A DNA stretch of 64,000 bases from Flavobacterium sp. (GCA_023251135.1 JAHEZJ010000034.1:1-64000); one strand, 5' to 3'; positions 32,843-43,137 are shown, counted from the first letter of the stretch. Program-made: numbers and translations. The notes: generated by a model not told the origin, from the letters alone.

Positions 32843-33961
32843 TTAAACAATTGTCGATTGTCCGATATGAACGTTGTCATTATTAAAATATAGTAAATCG
32901 TCTTTGCTGAAGATAAAATTAGAAACGAACTCCCCTACTTCGTTTGTACCGAACTTTGAATCTGGTTTTAAATCAACCGTAACCACTTTAAATTCGATCG
33001 CTTTTTCGACAGCTTTATAAATCATATTGGCTTCTTTAAAAAGGCCAAAATGTTCCAGCAACATAGCTGCTGATAAAATTGACGCAATCGGATTGGCAAT
33101 ATTTTTTCCTTTTGCCAGAGGATAAGAACCGTGAATAGGCTCAAAAAGGGCATTTTTTTCTCCTAAAGAGGCAGAGGCCAATAAACCGATAGATCCTGTT
33201 ATGACACTTGCTTCATCAGAAAGAATATCTCCAAAAAGATTTTCCGTCAAAATCACGTCAAATTGTTTTGGATTTAAAATCAACTGCATGGCTGCATTAT
33301 CGACAAATAAAAAGTCTAAAGCTACATCCGGATAATTCTGAGCTACTTTCTGAACCACTTTTCTCCATAATCTGGAAGTTTCCAAAACGTTGGCTTTGTC
33401 TACCATCGTTAGTTTCTTGCGTCGGTTTTGTGCCGATTTGAAAGCTAAATGTGCTATTCGGGTAATTTCTTCTTCTGAATATTCACATAAATCTGAAGCA
33501 TGTGTTCCTTCTTCGTTTAGTGTTTTTGCTCCAAAATAAGCTCCTCCTGTTAATTCTCTGAAAATAGTAAAATCAGCACCGTCGATAATTTCTCTTTTTA
33601 AGGGAGAAGCATCGATGAGAGATTTATAAGGTTTTATAGGTCGAATGTTGGCAAACAAACCCAATTCTTTACGCAGTTTCAATAATCCCTGCTCCGGACG
33701 AACCTTTGCCGATGGATTATTATCATATTTAGGATCTCCAATGGCTCCAAACAATACAGCATCTGTGTTTAAACAGAGGTTTAAAGTCTGCTCCGGTAGC
33801 GGATTTCCTGTTTTGTCAATGGCAATTGCTCCCATGAGCGCCTCTTCAAAAACAAATTCATGATTGTATACCTCACCAATAGCATATAAAGCTTTCTTGG
33901 CTTGTAAAATTACCTCTGGTCCAATTCCGTCTCCTGGTAAAACTGCTATTTTCAAATTCAT
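32843..33961 (-). CDS. leuB: 3-isopropylmalate dehydrogenase
   Basis: 372 aa. Start IAVLPGDGIGPEVI; catalytic Tyr/Lys region FRELTGGAYFGAK; NAD site GSIGLLASASLGE and EPIHGSYPLAKGKNIANPIA. It oxidises and decarboxylates 3-isopropylmalate in leucine synthesis. It follows leuA by 70 bp. The dehydratase genes leuCD, usually between leuA and leuB or close by, are not in this window. Confidence 0.95.
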   Translation of the reverse strand: MNLKIAVLPGDGIGPEVILQAKKALYAIGEVYNHEFVFEEALMGAIAIDKTGNPLPEQTLNLCLNTDAVLFGAIGDPKYDNNPSAKVRPEQGLLKLRKELGLFANIRPIKPYKSLIDASPLKREIIDGADFTIFRELTGGAYFGAKTLNEEGTHASDLCEYSEEEITRIAHLAFKSAQNRRKKLTMVDKANVLETSRLWRKVVQKVAQNYPDVALDFLFVDNAAMQLILNPKQFDVILTENLFGDILSDEASVITGSIGLLASASLGEKNALFEPIHGSYPLAKGKNIANPIASILSAAMLLEHFGLFKEANMIYKAVEKAIEFKVVTVDLKPDSKFGTNEVGEFVSNFIFSKDDLLYFNNDNVHIGQSTIV

Positions 33962-34031
33962 AACGTCTCGTTCTTTATGTATTTAAATCCTTTTTTTTCT
34001 CTTTTTGTTCTATTCTCTTTATTCTATTGAA

Positions 34032-35207
34032 CTAGTTTCTGATTAATTCTCCCTGAATTTTAGAAGCTTCGATGATTTGATGAATATCGGCATCGATTAC
34101 TTCTTTTTTAATATCGGCGAATTTCAAAAATTCAACGTAAACCAAATCCAGCTGTACTTTAGTAAGTTCATAACCTACTTTTTTAGCACGGTAGGCCAAT
34201 GCTGCTCTTCCGCTTCTGGCCGTCAGGATAATCGATGATTCATTTACTCCTACATCAAGCGGATCCATGATTTCATAGGTCGCTCTGTTTTTGATTACAC
34301 CATCCTGGTGAATTCCGGAGCTGTGTGCAAAAGCATTTGCTCCAACAATAGCTTTATTGGGCTGCACGATCATTCCCATGCTTTCAGAAACCAAACGGCT
34401 CATTTCGTTCAGTTCTCTTGTGTTGATGTTGGTGTCTAAGTTTAGGTACGGATGCTGTTTGAAAATCATTACTACTTCTTCAAGTGCTGTGTTTCCGGCT
34501 CTTTCTCCAATACCATTAATAGTACATTCGATTTGTCTTGCTCCGTTTATAGCTCCTGCGATTGAATTTGCAGTAGCCATTCCTAAATCGTTATGACAGT
34601 GGCAGGAAAGGGTCACATTTTCGATACCTTTTACGTTTTCTTTTAGGTATTTGATTTTTGCTCCGTATTCTTCCGGAAGGCAGTATCCTGTTGTATCGGG
34701 TATGTTTAGTACGGTTGCCCCGGATTTGATGACTTCTTCGCAAACTTTTGCCAAGAAAGCATTATCGGTTCTTCCGGCATCTTCTGCATAAAATTCTACA
34801 TCTTCTACATAGGATTTTGCATGAGCTACAGCAAATTTTGCTCTGGCAATAATATCTTCTCTGGTCGTATTTAGTTTATGGAGTATATGAGATTCAGATG
34901 TTCCGATTCCGGTGTGGATTCTAGGTTTCTTAGCATACTTGAGGGCAGCTGCAGCAACATCAATGTCGTTTTTTACGGCTCTTGTTAGTCCGCAGACGGT
35001 TGCATTTTCTACAATTTTACAAATCTCAGAGACCGATAAAAAATCGCCGGGACTTGACACAGGAAAACCTGCTTCGATAATGTCAACTCCCATTTTATCA
35101 AGTCGTTCTGCGATAACTAATTTTTGTTTCGTATCTAACTTACATCCTGGAACCTGCTCACCATCGCGCAAAGTGGTGTCAAAAATTTGAACTTTCTCTC
35201 TATTCAT
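34032..35207 (-). CDS. leuA: 2-isopropylmalate synthase, short form
   Basis: 391 aa. HMGL-like barrel: [20 protein letters not shown] with the substrate Arg and metal Asp, metal ligands in [16 protein letters not shown], and [10 protein letters not shown]. The C-terminal LeuA dimer domain that binds leucine is missing, as in many Bacteroidota LeuA-like enzymes of about 390 aa. The HQDGVIKN and NGIGERAGN features favour LeuA over homocitrate or citramalate synthase, but specificity is not proven by sequence. Confidence 0.87.
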   Translation of the reverse strand: MNREKVQIFDTTLRDGEQVPGCKLDTKQKLVIAERLDKMGVDIIEAGFPVSSPGDFLSVSEICKIVENATVCGLTRAVKNDIDVAAAALKYAKKPRIHTGIGTSESHILHKLNTTREDIIARAKFAVAHAKSYVEDVEFYAEDAGRTDNAFLAKVCEEVIKSGATVLNIPDTTGYCLPEEYGAKIKYLKENVKGIENVTLSCHCHNDLGMATANSIAGAINGARQIECTINGIGERAGNTALEEVVMIFKQHPYLNLDTNINTRELNEMSRLVSESMGMIVQPNKAIVGANAFAHSSGIHQDGVIKNRATYEIMDPLDVGVNESSIILTARSGRAALAYRAKKVGYELTKVQLDLVYVEFLKFADIKKEVIDADIHQIIEASKIQGELIRN

Positions 35208-35242
35208 ATTCGTTTATTTAATGTAATTTCACATCTCGATAA

Positions 35243-35273
35243 CAAATATATATTGTACTTTGCCGGCACCAAA
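35243..35273 (-). promoter_or_regulatory. leuA promoter, full Bacteroidota consensus
   Basis: On the minus strand TTTG (35270-35273), a 19-bp spacer and TATATTTG (35243-35250), an exact match to the TTTG-N19-TAnnTTTG consensus. The leader would be about 30 nt, with no room for an attenuator. Confidence 0.8.
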
Positions 35274-35362
35274 TTCATTTTACTGAAATTATACTGTTCA
35301 TAAAACAATTTAAAGCAGGTTAATTAACTAAAAATCAATAAGTTATATTATTATATTTTACA

Positions 35363-36907
35363 ATGGCTAACCATCAAAAAGATTTCTTATTTGTATTAAT
35401 AAAATCACTTTCTAAATCCGAAAAAAGACAGTTTAAGATTTTTGCAAGCCGTTTAGAGACGAGTTCGAATACTAAATTCATCGAATTGTTTAACATCTTA
35501 GATAAATCTGAAACCTATGATGAAAAGCTTATTTTAAAGAGCGGAATCATCAAAAAAGTGCAGTTATCTAACTTGAAATCATACTTATACAAACAAATTT
35601 TAGTAAGTATACGTTTGAATATTCCGAGTCAGAATATTCGATATCAGTTGCGGGAGCAAATAGATTTTGCCGTTATTTTATACAATAAGGGTTTGTACAA
35701 ACAGAGTTTAAAAATTCTGGACAAAACAAAACTTCTGGCTCTTGAAAATGACGAGAAATATATGGCTTATGAGATTGTAGAGTTCGAAAAACTAATCGAA
35801 TCACAATACATTACCCGAAGTATTCAGGGGCGTGCCGACGAATTGGTGATTCAGGCCAAAGAGTTGAATTATCGCAATACCATCTCGAGTAAATTATCCA
35901 ATTTATCGCTGCAGTTGTACGGAATTATGCTAAAAACCGGCTATGTCAAAAGCGATGAAGAGTATAAATATATTGACGATTATTTCAATAAACATATTGC
36001 AAAATTAGACGAAAGTAAGTTTGGTTTTAGAGAGAAATACTGGTTTTACAATGCTAATCTTTGGCGAAGTTTTCTGGTTCAGGACTTCTTAGCGAGTTAC
36101 AAGTATGCTTATAAATGGGTGACATTGTTTTATGATAATCCCAATATGATTTATTTAAATCCTGTTTTTTTCTTAAAAGGGAACCATTATTTCCTCGAGT
36201 CCTTATATATGCTGAAGTATCAGTCGAATTTCAGGAAGTATCTGACGCTTTTAGAAGAGACGATTGCAGATCCTAAGTTTCCGGTGAATGACAACATTGC
36301 CTCGCTGTCTTTTTTATATGTGTATAACAATAAGTTAAACCTCCACATTCTGGAAGGTACGTTTGCCGAAAGTGAATATTTGATTCCGGAGATTTTAGAA
36401 AGGATAAAACTTCACAGTGAGCATCTTGACGAGCATCACGAGATGTTGTTTTACTATAAAATTGCCTCTATTTATTTTGGAGTTGAAAAGTACAACGAAT
36501 GCATTAATTATTTAGATAAGATCATTAACAATAAGAATTTGTCGATGCGTGAGGATTTAATGTGTTTTGCAAGACTTTTGTCATTGATCGCGCATTATGA
36601 ACTGGGCAAGGATTATTATCTCGAAAATCATTTAAAGAATACGTATAAGTTCTTGTTGAAAATGAATGATTTGCACGAAGTTCAGAAGGAGATTATCAAG
36701 TTCCTGAAGAACCTGAACAACTTCTACCCTGCCGATATTAAAAAAGAGTTCATCAAGATGCGTGCGCGCTTCATCGAACTCGAGAAAAATACCTATGAAA
36801 AACGAGCTTTCCTGTATCTGGATATCATTTCATGGCTGGAAAGTAAAATCGACAATAAAAAGATTGCTGATATTATTAAAGAAAAAGCAAAGCTGAATAG
36901 CCGATAG
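35363..36907 (+). CDS. Conserved-looking helical-repeat protein
   Basis: 514 aa, no signal peptide or membrane helix. It is helical throughout with TPR-like spacing (IYFGVEKYNECINYLDKIIN near residue 370-390). Basic, possibly cytosolic scaffold. No domain name assigned. Divergent from leuA with 155 bp between; a dispersed palindrome at 36969-37001 ends the unit. Confidence 0.75.
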   Translation: MANHQKDFLFVLIKSLSKSEKRQFKIFASRLETSSNTKFIELFNILDKSETYDEKLILKSGIIKKVQLSNLKSYLYKQILVSIRLNIPSQNIRYQLREQIDFAVILYNKGLYKQSLKILDKTKLLALENDEKYMAYEIVEFEKLIESQYITRSIQGRADELVIQAKELNYRNTISSKLSNLSLQLYGIMLKTGYVKSDEEYKYIDDYFNKHIAKLDESKFGFREKYWFYNANLWRSFLVQDFLASYKYAYKWVTLFYDNPNMIYLNPVFFLKGNHYFLESLYMLKYQSNFRKYLTLLEETIADPKFPVNDNIASLSFLYVYNNKLNLHILEGTFAESEYLIPEILERIKLHSEHLDEHHEMLFYYKIASIYFGVEKYNECINYLDKIINNKNLSMREDLMCFARLLSLIAHYELGKDYYLENHLKNTYKFLLKMNDLHEVQKEIIKFLKNLNNFYPADIKKEFIKMRARFIELEKNTYEKRAFLYLDIISWLESKIDNKKIADIIKEKAKLNSR

Positions 36908-36968
36908 TAATTAGGGAATTAGTCAATTTGATAATTAGATAATTGTTTGATGCTCATTTTAAACTAAT

Positions 36969-37001
36969 AAACCCGACAGGTTTTAAAAACCTGTCGGGTT
37001 T
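36969..37001. repeat. Dispersed palindrome, AAACCCGACAGG family, copy 3
   Basis: Same arms as at 2140 and 2740 with a slightly different centre. Lies between convergent genes. Confidence 0.85.
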
Positions 37002-37015
37002 ATTTTTATTACTAC

Positions 37016-37065
37016 CAGACAAAAAAAAATCCCAAACTCCTTTTAAATTGGAATTTGGGATTTTT
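37016..37065 (-). terminator. Terminator of the M1 peptidase gene
   Basis: AAAAATCCCAAA (37025-37036) pairs with TTTGGGATTTTT (37054-37065), and on the minus strand a long T run follows. Confidence 0.8.
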
Positions 37066-37085
37066 GTATTGAATTTTATCGATTT

Positions 37086-38741
37086 TTATTCGACTACATT
37101 AGAAGTTGTTACATAGAAATTTTTATCCACTTCAACCTTTCTGTTCTCATTAATTGTTTTTTCTGACTGCCATTCTGTGGTAGGTTTAAGCCAAATTTCC
37201 TCACCGTTTAAGGTTACTTTTACTGGCATATCAAACTTTGCTACACAATTGGTCCAATGGTATCCAAAAGTTCCGTTTTTAAACATATATTCAAAAACCG
37301 GAATTTGAGTTGTCGTCAAATATTGAGCATATACTCTATTAAAGTTAATTCCTGATTGTGTATTGATATAATCTTCAATCTGTTTGCTTGTTACCGTTTG
37401 ATGGTAGAAAGTTTTATTTAATCCTCTCAAAATCGATTTCCACTTTGCATCATCGTTTATAACCTGACGCATCATGTGCAGCATGTTGGCTCCTTTTGGA
37501 TACATATCGCCCGATCCTTCGTTGTTTACGTCGTAATTACCAATGATAGGTTTGTCATTGCTAATCCCTCTTCTGCACCCAATTACATATTCTGCTGCGG
37601 CATCTTTTCCATAATAATACTCCAAAAATAAACTCTCAGAATAGTTGGTAAAGCTCTCGTGAATCCACATATCAGCAATATCCTTGTAGGTAATATTGTT
37701 GGCAAACCACTCATGACCAGATTCGTGAATAATGATAAAATCAAACTTTAATCCCCAGCCTGTTCCGCTTAAATCACGGCCCAAATAGCCATTTTTATAT
37801 TGATTCCCGTATGTTACAGAACTTTGATGCTCCATTCCTAAATACGGAACTTCCACCAGCTTGTAACTGTCTTCGTAAAAAGGATACGGTCCGAACCAAT
37901 TTTCAAACGCTTTTAGCATTTTAGGTACGTCTTTAAACTGTTCTTTTGCCAAAGCCAGATTGTCTCTTAAAACATAGTAATTACAATCTAAATCTCCTTT
38001 TTCACCTTTGTATACCTCTGAGAAATTAACATAATCCCCAATATTGATATTTACCCCATAATTGTTGATTGGGTTTGAAACGTACCAATTGAATGTTTTT
38101 GTACCGTCTTTTTCCTTTTTAACGCTTTTTAATCTTCCGTTGGAAACTTCCGTAAGATCTCCCGGAACATTAACGCTGATCAACATGTTTTCGACTTCAT
38201 CATACATATGATCCTTGTTTGGCCACCACACACTAGCACCCAATCCCTGGCAGGAAGAAGCAATAAAATCTTTTCCGTTTTTATCTTTTTTCCAGCTGAT
38301 TCCGCCATCCCACGGTGCCTTAACCGCTTCTCTCGGTTTTCCTCCAAAAGAAATTACAATTTCCTTAGTATCGCCAACTTTCTGTTTTTCAATTAAAGTG
38401 ATAAAAAAAGCATTTCCATCTCTTTTAAATTTCAATTCCTTTCCGTTTTGCGTTACTTTCGAAATCTGCATCGGCTCCTGCAAATCAATCTGCATGGTAT
38501 TGTATTCCGTTAAAACGGTATAACGAACTGTGTTTGAACCTGCAATAGTTCGTTCCTTAGGGTCAACTTTTACATCCAGGTGATAGTATTTTAAATCCCA
38601 CCAGGCTCTTTCTTTTGTGATGCTTCCGCGTAAAGTGTCCTGATGTGTAAAAACAGTTTCTGACTTATTTAAAAGTCCTCGAGCGGTGGCCGTAAAACCA
38701 TATAAAAAGGCGATAAAAACGCCACCGAGGTATTTTTTCAT
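37086..38741 (-). CDS. M1 family metallopeptidase, secreted
   Basis: 551 aa. N-terminal signal peptide (GGVFIAFLYGFTATARG). Zinc site HESGH at 339-343 with Glu362 (HExxH-x18-E), and the aminopeptidase GxMEN-like loop appears as LGMEHQSSVTYGNQ. Shorter than classical M1 enzymes because the C-terminal helical domain is reduced. Probable periplasmic or surface aminopeptidase. Confidence 0.9.
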   Translation of the reverse strand: MKKYLGGVFIAFLYGFTATARGLLNKSETVFTHQDTLRGSITKERAWWDLKYYHLDVKVDPKERTIAGSNTVRYTVLTEYNTMQIDLQEPMQISKVTQNGKELKFKRDGNAFFITLIEKQKVGDTKEIVISFGGKPREAVKAPWDGGISWKKDKNGKDFIASSCQGLGASVWWPNKDHMYDEVENMLISVNVPGDLTEVSNGRLKSVKKEKDGTKTFNWYVSNPINNYGVNINIGDYVNFSEVYKGEKGDLDCNYYVLRDNLALAKEQFKDVPKMLKAFENWFGPYPFYEDSYKLVEVPYLGMEHQSSVTYGNQYKNGYLGRDLSGTGWGLKFDFIIIHESGHEWFANNITYKDIADMWIHESFTNYSESLFLEYYYGKDAAAEYVIGCRRGISNDKPIIGNYDVNNEGSGDMYPKGANMLHMMRQVINDDAKWKSILRGLNKTFYHQTVTSKQIEDYINTQSGINFNRVYAQYLTTTQIPVFEYMFKNGTFGYHWTNCVAKFDMPVKVTLNGEEIWLKPTTEWQSEKTINENRKVEVDKNFYVTTSNVVE

Positions 38742-38802
38742 ACGTAGTAGATATTTTCTTTTGTCGAAATAAAGAAGGCTTATAAAGCCGCTTATACTTT
38801 AA

Positions 38803-38810
38803 CAAATGTA
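38803..38810 (-). promoter_or_regulatory. -7 box for the M1 peptidase gene
   Basis: TACATTTG on the minus strand fits TAnnTTTG, 62 bp upstream of the start. No -33 box seen. Confidence 0.35.
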
Positions 38811-38920
38811 AACATTCGAATCAAGTTTTGACTGATTTTATATGGGTGATTGCGAAAATTTAATGTTAAAATTTGCTTATTCTTCTGTATTTTAGCGAAT
38901 CAAATTCAGATCTGCTATTT

Positions 38921-39619
38921 ATGAGAATCCTTAAAATCACCGTTCTACTCTGTTTGATGTGCTCGATCACAACTTATTCGCAAAATATTCTCATCCCGAA
39001 AACAACTCAAAAATTAACTATTGATGGTAATTTATCCGACTGGAAAACTCCTTTTATAGGCCCCTTTGTCATTCACGATTCTGGAAAAAAAGCAACTCAG
39101 AATACGTATGTTTCTTTTTCATGGAATGAGGAAAACCTGTATGTGGCCTATCGTGTAGCAGATTCTAAAATCGTTGGTAAAGCACAACAAAAAGATAGCG
39201 AGATTTTTAGCACAGATGATTTGGTTGAAATTTTTATAGATCCTGATGGCGATGGCCAGAATTACCTCGAAATAGGAGTCAATGCCTATTCTTCGTATTA
39301 CGATTTACTGCTAAAATGCATCTCTCCGCTTTGTGGTGGCTGGAATACTAGTATGGCTTTTGATGTTTTGGGAATAGAAGCGAAAAGCCAAATAACTGCC
39401 GAAGGTTTCAACACCGAAATTAAAATCCCATTCTCCAGTCTGAATACCATCAAAAATGGCAACTTTTTAGCTCCAAAAGAAGGTACAAAATGGAAAGGAA
39501 ATGCTTTTAGAATTGATTACGGTACCACAACTGAATTCCTTGCCTTACAGCCTTATAAAAGTCTCAGGTTTGGATTCCATCAACCCGAAGAGTTTGCAGT
39601 TTTTGAGTTTGTAGAATAG
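38921..39619 (+). CDS. CBM9-like secreted protein
   Basis: 232 aa from the ATG at 38921, which gives a proper signal peptide (MRILKITVLLCLMCSITTYS). The mature part is a carbohydrate-binding family 9-like domain: LTIDGNLSDWKTPFIGPFV, VSFSWNEENLYVAYRVAD, STDDLVEIFIDPDGDGQNY. Such domains bind sugar ends in xylanases but stand alone in many Bacteroidota. Sixteen more upstream codons are open but not signal-like. Confidence 0.82.
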   Translation: MRILKITVLLCLMCSITTYSQNILIPKTTQKLTIDGNLSDWKTPFIGPFVIHDSGKKATQNTYVSFSWNEENLYVAYRVADSKIVGKAQQKDSEIFSTDDLVEIFIDPDGDGQNYLEIGVNAYSSYYDLLLKCISPLCGGWNTSMAFDVLGIEAKSQITAEGFNTEIKIPFSSLNTIKNGNFLAPKEGTKWKGNAFRIDYGTTTEFLALQPYKSLRFGFHQPEEFAVFEFVE

Positions 39620-39639
39620 AGGGATTTTCGATTCCATCC

Positions 39640-39810
39640 ATTTTAATTCCGTTAGGAATGAAATAATTATAGTAAATTTTAATGCATTTTGAGAAAGCTC
39701 CATCGGAGCGTTATATCTGATGATCTATAGGTAATATACATGTCGCCCCGCTGGGGCTCTCGTGAGAGGGATAGATTTTTTTAGAAATATTTCGCCCCGT
39801 TGGGACTTTT
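39640..39810. repeat. Cluster of short GC-rich palindromes downstream of his
   Basis: GCTCCATCGGAGC (39697-39709), GCCCCGCTGGGGC (39745-39757) and TCGCCCCGTTGGGAC (39792-39806) stand in an AT-rich gap between convergent genes. Short palindromes of this type look like a multi-copy intergenic repeat; a genome-wide count is needed to confirm. Confidence 0.5.
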
Positions 39811-39860
39811 GTTTCAAGTTTCAAGTTGTGTGCGGTAACCTGAAACTTGAAACCTGAAAC
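39811..39860. repeat. GTTTCAAG/CTTGAAAC palindromic repeat after hisIE
   Basis: GTTTCAAGTTTCAAG faces CCTGAAACTTGAAACC around GCGGTAA. Same family as 28993-29055 and 43075-43124. Confidence 0.65.
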
Positions 39861-39868
39861 TAAACTTT

Positions 39869-40465
39869 TTACTTCTGACGTTTTTTTAAAACATCAACGA
39901 CATCTTTTAGTTCAAAACCTTTTGCCTGTAGTAGAATTAAATAGTGAAACAACAAATCGGCACTTTCACTTAAGAACAGATCATCGTTATCATCTTTGGC
40001 TTCAATCACCACTTCTACAGCCTCCTCGCCTACCTTTTGGGCAATTTTATTGATGCCTTTTTCAAACAAAGAGGCTACATAACTTTTTTCAGAATCAGCA
40101 TTTTCACGTCGCGTTTTAATGGTATTTTCTAATTGTGAAATAAAGCCAAAATTGTCTTTGTTTTCTTCCTGCCAACAGGTATCAGCACCGGTATGACAGG
40201 TTGGTCCCACAGGTTTTGCCTGAATCAGAAGCGTGTCCCCGTCACAGTCGTTTTTAATACTCACGAGTTCTAAAAAGTTGCCACTCTCCTCACCTTTTGT
40301 CCATAGTCTTTGTTTGGATCGGCTAAAAAAAGTTACTTTTTGAGTCTCTATTGTTTTTTGAAGCGATTCTTCGTTCATATACCCCAGCATCAGGACATTT
40401 TTGGTCTCTGAGTCCTGAATGATTGCCGGAATTAATCCGTGTGCGCTTTTTATATCTACGTTCAT
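39869..40465 (-). CDS. hisI: Bifunctional phosphoribosyl-AMP cyclohydrolase/phosphoribosyl-ATP pyrophosphatase
   Basis: 198 aa, the HisIE fusion. The N-terminal cyclohydrolase carries the metal ligands in SIKNDCDGDTLLIQ and GPTCHTGADTCW. The C-terminal half is a MazG-like pyrophosphohydrolase (EEAVEVVIEAKDDNDD). Steps 2 and 3 of histidine synthesis. Last gene of the his operon. Also called hisIE. Confidence 0.95.
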   Translation of the reverse strand: MNVDIKSAHGLIPAIIQDSETKNVLMLGYMNEESLQKTIETQKVTFFSRSKQRLWTKGEESGNFLELVSIKNDCDGDTLLIQAKPVGPTCHTGADTCWQEENKDNFGFISQLENTIKTRRENADSEKSYVASLFEKGINKIAQKVGEEAVEVVIEAKDDNDDLFLSESADLLFHYLILLQAKGFELKDVVDVLKKRQK

Positions 40466-40549
40466 AGTTATTTTAGATTTTAGATTGCAGAGTTCAGATT
40501 GTAAAACTTCTTACTCTTACATTTCACAGTTTACTTTTTACTTTTATTT

Positions 40550-41305
40550 CTAAATTCTGACTTCAACACCATTACTCCTAAGTTCTTCCTTCAAAGTTTT
40601 GATCTCAATCTCTTTAAAGTGAAAAACACTCGCCGCCAGTGCTGCGTCAGCTTTTCCTATTTTAAAGGAATCCACAAAATGCTGAATATTTCCTGCACCA
40701 CCCGAGGCAATAATCGGAATATTGATAAGTTCAGAAAGCTTCGCCAAAGTTTCATTGGCAAAACCATTTTTTGTGCCGTCATTGTCCATCGAAGTGAATA
40801 GTATTTCGCCCGCCCCGCGTTCTGCTACTTCAACTGCCCAATCGAATAAGTTCAGTTCGGTTGGTACTTTTCCTCCGACCAGATGTACGATCCATTGTCC
40901 GTTAATTTGTTTGGCATCGATAGCAACTACAACACACTGACTCCCGAACTTCTGAGCCAAATCATTAATAAGCTGCGGATTTTTGACTGCCGACGAGTTG
41001 ATTGAAACTTTATCTGCTCCATTGTTCAGTAATATTTCAACATCTTCGACACTCGAAATCCCGCCTCCCACAGTAAATGGAATGTTGATTTTCTCCGCGA
41101 CACTGCGTACCATATTAACCAATGTTTTACGACGTTCTTCAGTAGCCGAAATATCGAGGAAAACCAGTTCATCCGCTCCTTCTGCCGAATAAATTTCTGC
41201 CAGTTCCACAGGATCACCCGCATCGCGAAGATCAACGAAGTTGACTCCTTTTACCGTTCTTCCGTTTTTTATATCCAAACAGGGTATGATTCTTTTTGCT
41301 AACAT
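40550..41305 (-). CDS. hisF: Imidazole glycerol phosphate synthase, cyclase subunit
   Basis: 251 aa beta/alpha barrel. The start [19 protein letters not shown] with catalytic Asp11 and the phosphate motifs GGGISS and ASGGAG are characteristic; the second catalytic Asp is in [11 protein letters not shown]. It works as a complex with HisH. Confidence 0.95.
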   Translation of the reverse strand: MLAKRIIPCLDIKNGRTVKGVNFVDLRDAGDPVELAEIYSAEGADELVFLDISATEERRKTLVNMVRSVAEKINIPFTVGGGISSVEDVEILLNNGADKVSINSSAVKNPQLINDLAQKFGSQCVVVAIDAKQINGQWIVHLVGGKVPTELNLFDWAVEVAERGAGEILFTSMDNDGTKNGFANETLAKLSELINIPIIASGGAGNIQHFVDSFKIGKADAALAASVFHFKEIEIKTLKEELRSNGVEVRI

Positions 41306-41344
41306 TTTTTTAATTTGTCAATTAGATAATTAGTCAATTTTATA

Positions 41345-41650
41345 CTATTCGAATACAGGGCGAAGAAAAGTTCTCTCGTAACTTAGTATACAGCGGGAAT
41401 CTTCCGCAATTTTAAAAGTTTCAATACATTCCTGATCTTCCAAAATTAATCTTCTATAGTTTTCATATTCAGCTAAACTCGGGAAAGAAAACATTGCAAA
41501 CGCAATATTATTAGCTCCTTCAGAAGGCATGAAGTAACCATGGTGCTGACCGCCAAATCGGTTTACGAGTTTAATCCATCTTTTTCCATAATCTTCGAAA
41601 ACGGCCAGTTGGAAAGGATCTATTATGTATTTTAAATGACAAGTAATCAT
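41345..41650 (-). CDS. NIPSNAP family protein inside the his operon
   Basis: 101 aa. LKYIIDPFQLAVFEDYGKRW and SFPSLAEYENYRR fit the NIPSNAP/ABM dimeric alpha-beta barrel family. It starts 6 bp after hisA, so it is probably co-expressed with hisA. NIPSNAP proteins are not part of histidine synthesis; its job here is unknown. Confidence 0.82.
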   Translation of the reverse strand: MITCHLKYIIDPFQLAVFEDYGKRWIKLVNRFGGQHHGYFMPSEGANNIAFAMFSFPSLAEYENYRRLILEDQECIETFKIAEDSRCILSYERTFLRPVFE

Positions 41651-41656
41651 ATGTTT

Positions 41657-42382
41657 TTATTTTCTAATTATATAATTTTCTAATTGTTTTAAGCTAATTC
41701 TTCCTTCGTAAATTGCCTTCCCGATAATAGTTCCTTCGCAGCCCAATTCAGCCAGTTTAGGCAATTCGTCGAACGTTGAAATACCTCCGGAGGCAATTAG
41801 TTTTACGCCATTGACTTCACTAAGTATTTTTTCATACAAATCAAAACTTGGACCTTCCAGCATCCCGTCTTTTGCAATATCCGTGCAAATAACGTACTGA
41901 ATTCCTTTGGTTTGATATTGCTGAATAAACGGAATCAAATCTTCATCAGAATCTTCTAACCAGCCCGAAACGGCTATTTTTTCTTCTTTGGCGTCTGCTC
42001 CCAGGATGATCTTCTCAGAACCGTATTCCGAGATCCATTTTTCAAAAATAGCTCTGTTTTTCACGGCTATACTCCCACCAGTAATCTGACTCGCACCGCT
42101 TTCAAAGGCAATTCTTAAATCATCGTCTGATTTTAAGCCGCCTCCGAAATCAATTTGCAGACTGGTTTGTGTCGCGATTTGCTCCAGGATTTTATAGTTT
42201 ATAATTTTACTTGATTTTGCTCCGTCTAAATCAACTAAATGCAAAAATTCGATTCCATGTGCTTCGAAGGATTTGGCTACTTCCAGTGGATTCTCGTTGT
42301 AAATTATTTTGGTGTCGTAATCGCCTTTCGACAAGCGAACACATTTTCCGTCGATGATATCTATGGCAGGTATTATTCTCAT
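41657..42382 (-). CDS. hisA: ProFAR isomerase
   Basis: 241 aa barrel. Start [21 protein letters not shown] with catalytic Asp8, phosphate motifs DFGGGLKSD and ASGGIST, and [12 protein letters not shown] with the second catalytic Asp. Isomerises ProFAR to PRFAR. Confidence 0.95.
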   Translation of the reverse strand: MRIIPAIDIIDGKCVRLSKGDYDTKIIYNENPLEVAKSFEAHGIEFLHLVDLDGAKSSKIINYKILEQIATQTSLQIDFGGGLKSDDDLRIAFESGASQITGGSIAVKNRAIFEKWISEYGSEKIILGADAKEEKIAVSGWLEDSDEDLIPFIQQYQTKGIQYVICTDIAKDGMLEGPSFDLYEKILSEVNGVKLIASGGISTFDELPKLAELGCEGTIIGKAIYEGRISLKQLENYIIRK

Positions 42383-42463
42383 TTGATTTTTGATTGTAAA
42401 TTAACAATTTTAGATTTCTGATTTTTTAAAATTGATATTGTCATCCTAATTGGAATTTGGAAT

Positions 42464-43057
42464 TTATTTTTTGTGATTTAACTTAAGAAAATTTTCAAGG
42501 ATCTTTTCCCCGACAGCTCCACTTTTCTCCGGATGAAACTGTGTTCCGTAAAAATTATCCTTTTGCAAAGCCGATGCGTATTCTGCTTCATAATTGGTTG
42601 TTGCAATGGCTTGCAAACAATCAGGAGCATAAAAACTATGAACCAGATACATGAATTCGTTTTCCGGAATCCCTTTAAACAAGTCTGATTTTAAGTTGTA
42701 AATCTGATTCCAACCCATTTGAGGAACTTTTACTTTTGATGTAAATTTAAGGACGTCGACATCAAAAATCCCTAAGCCTTTGGTGTTTCCCTCTTCTGTT
42801 GATTTACACATCAATTGCATTCCCAGACAAATTCCTAAAACGGGTTGTTTTAGATTCGGAATCAAGCGATCCAAACCACTTTCTTTTAGTTTTTGCATTG
42901 CTGAGCTTGCTTCTCCGACTCCAGGGAAGATGACCCTGTCGGCCTTTTGAATTTCATCGGGATTATTGCTCAAAACGGCTTTATAACCAAGTCTTTCAAT
43001 GGCAAACATGATGCTCTGTATATTTCCTGCTCCGTAGTTTATGATTACTATTTTCAT
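42464..43057 (-). CDS. hisH: Imidazole glycerol phosphate synthase, glutaminase subunit
   Basis: 197 aa class I amidotransferase. Nucleophile elbow LGICLGMQLM, and the His-Glu pair in TQFHPEKSG. Supplies ammonia to HisF. Confidence 0.95.
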   Translation of the reverse strand: MKIVIINYGAGNIQSIMFAIERLGYKAVLSNNPDEIQKADRVIFPGVGEASSAMQKLKESGLDRLIPNLKQPVLGICLGMQLMCKSTEEGNTKGLGIFDVDVLKFTSKVKVPQMGWNQIYNLKSDLFKGIPENEFMYLVHSFYAPDCLQAIATTNYEAEYASALQKDNFYGTQFHPEKSGAVGEKILENFLKLNHKK

Positions 43058-43074
43058 TCGTTTTTGTTTGTTTT

Positions 43075-43124
43075 GTTTCAGGTTTCACGTTCTGTTGCGT
43101 AACCTAAAGCTTTAAACTTGAAAC
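43075..43124. repeat. GTTTCAGG-type palindromic repeat in the hisB-hisH gap
   Basis: GTTTCAGGTTTCACG faces AACCTAAAG and CTTGAAAC around TTGCGTAACC. Member of the family at 28993 and 39811. Confidence 0.6.
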
Positions 43125-43137
43125 AATTTTAACCTTG

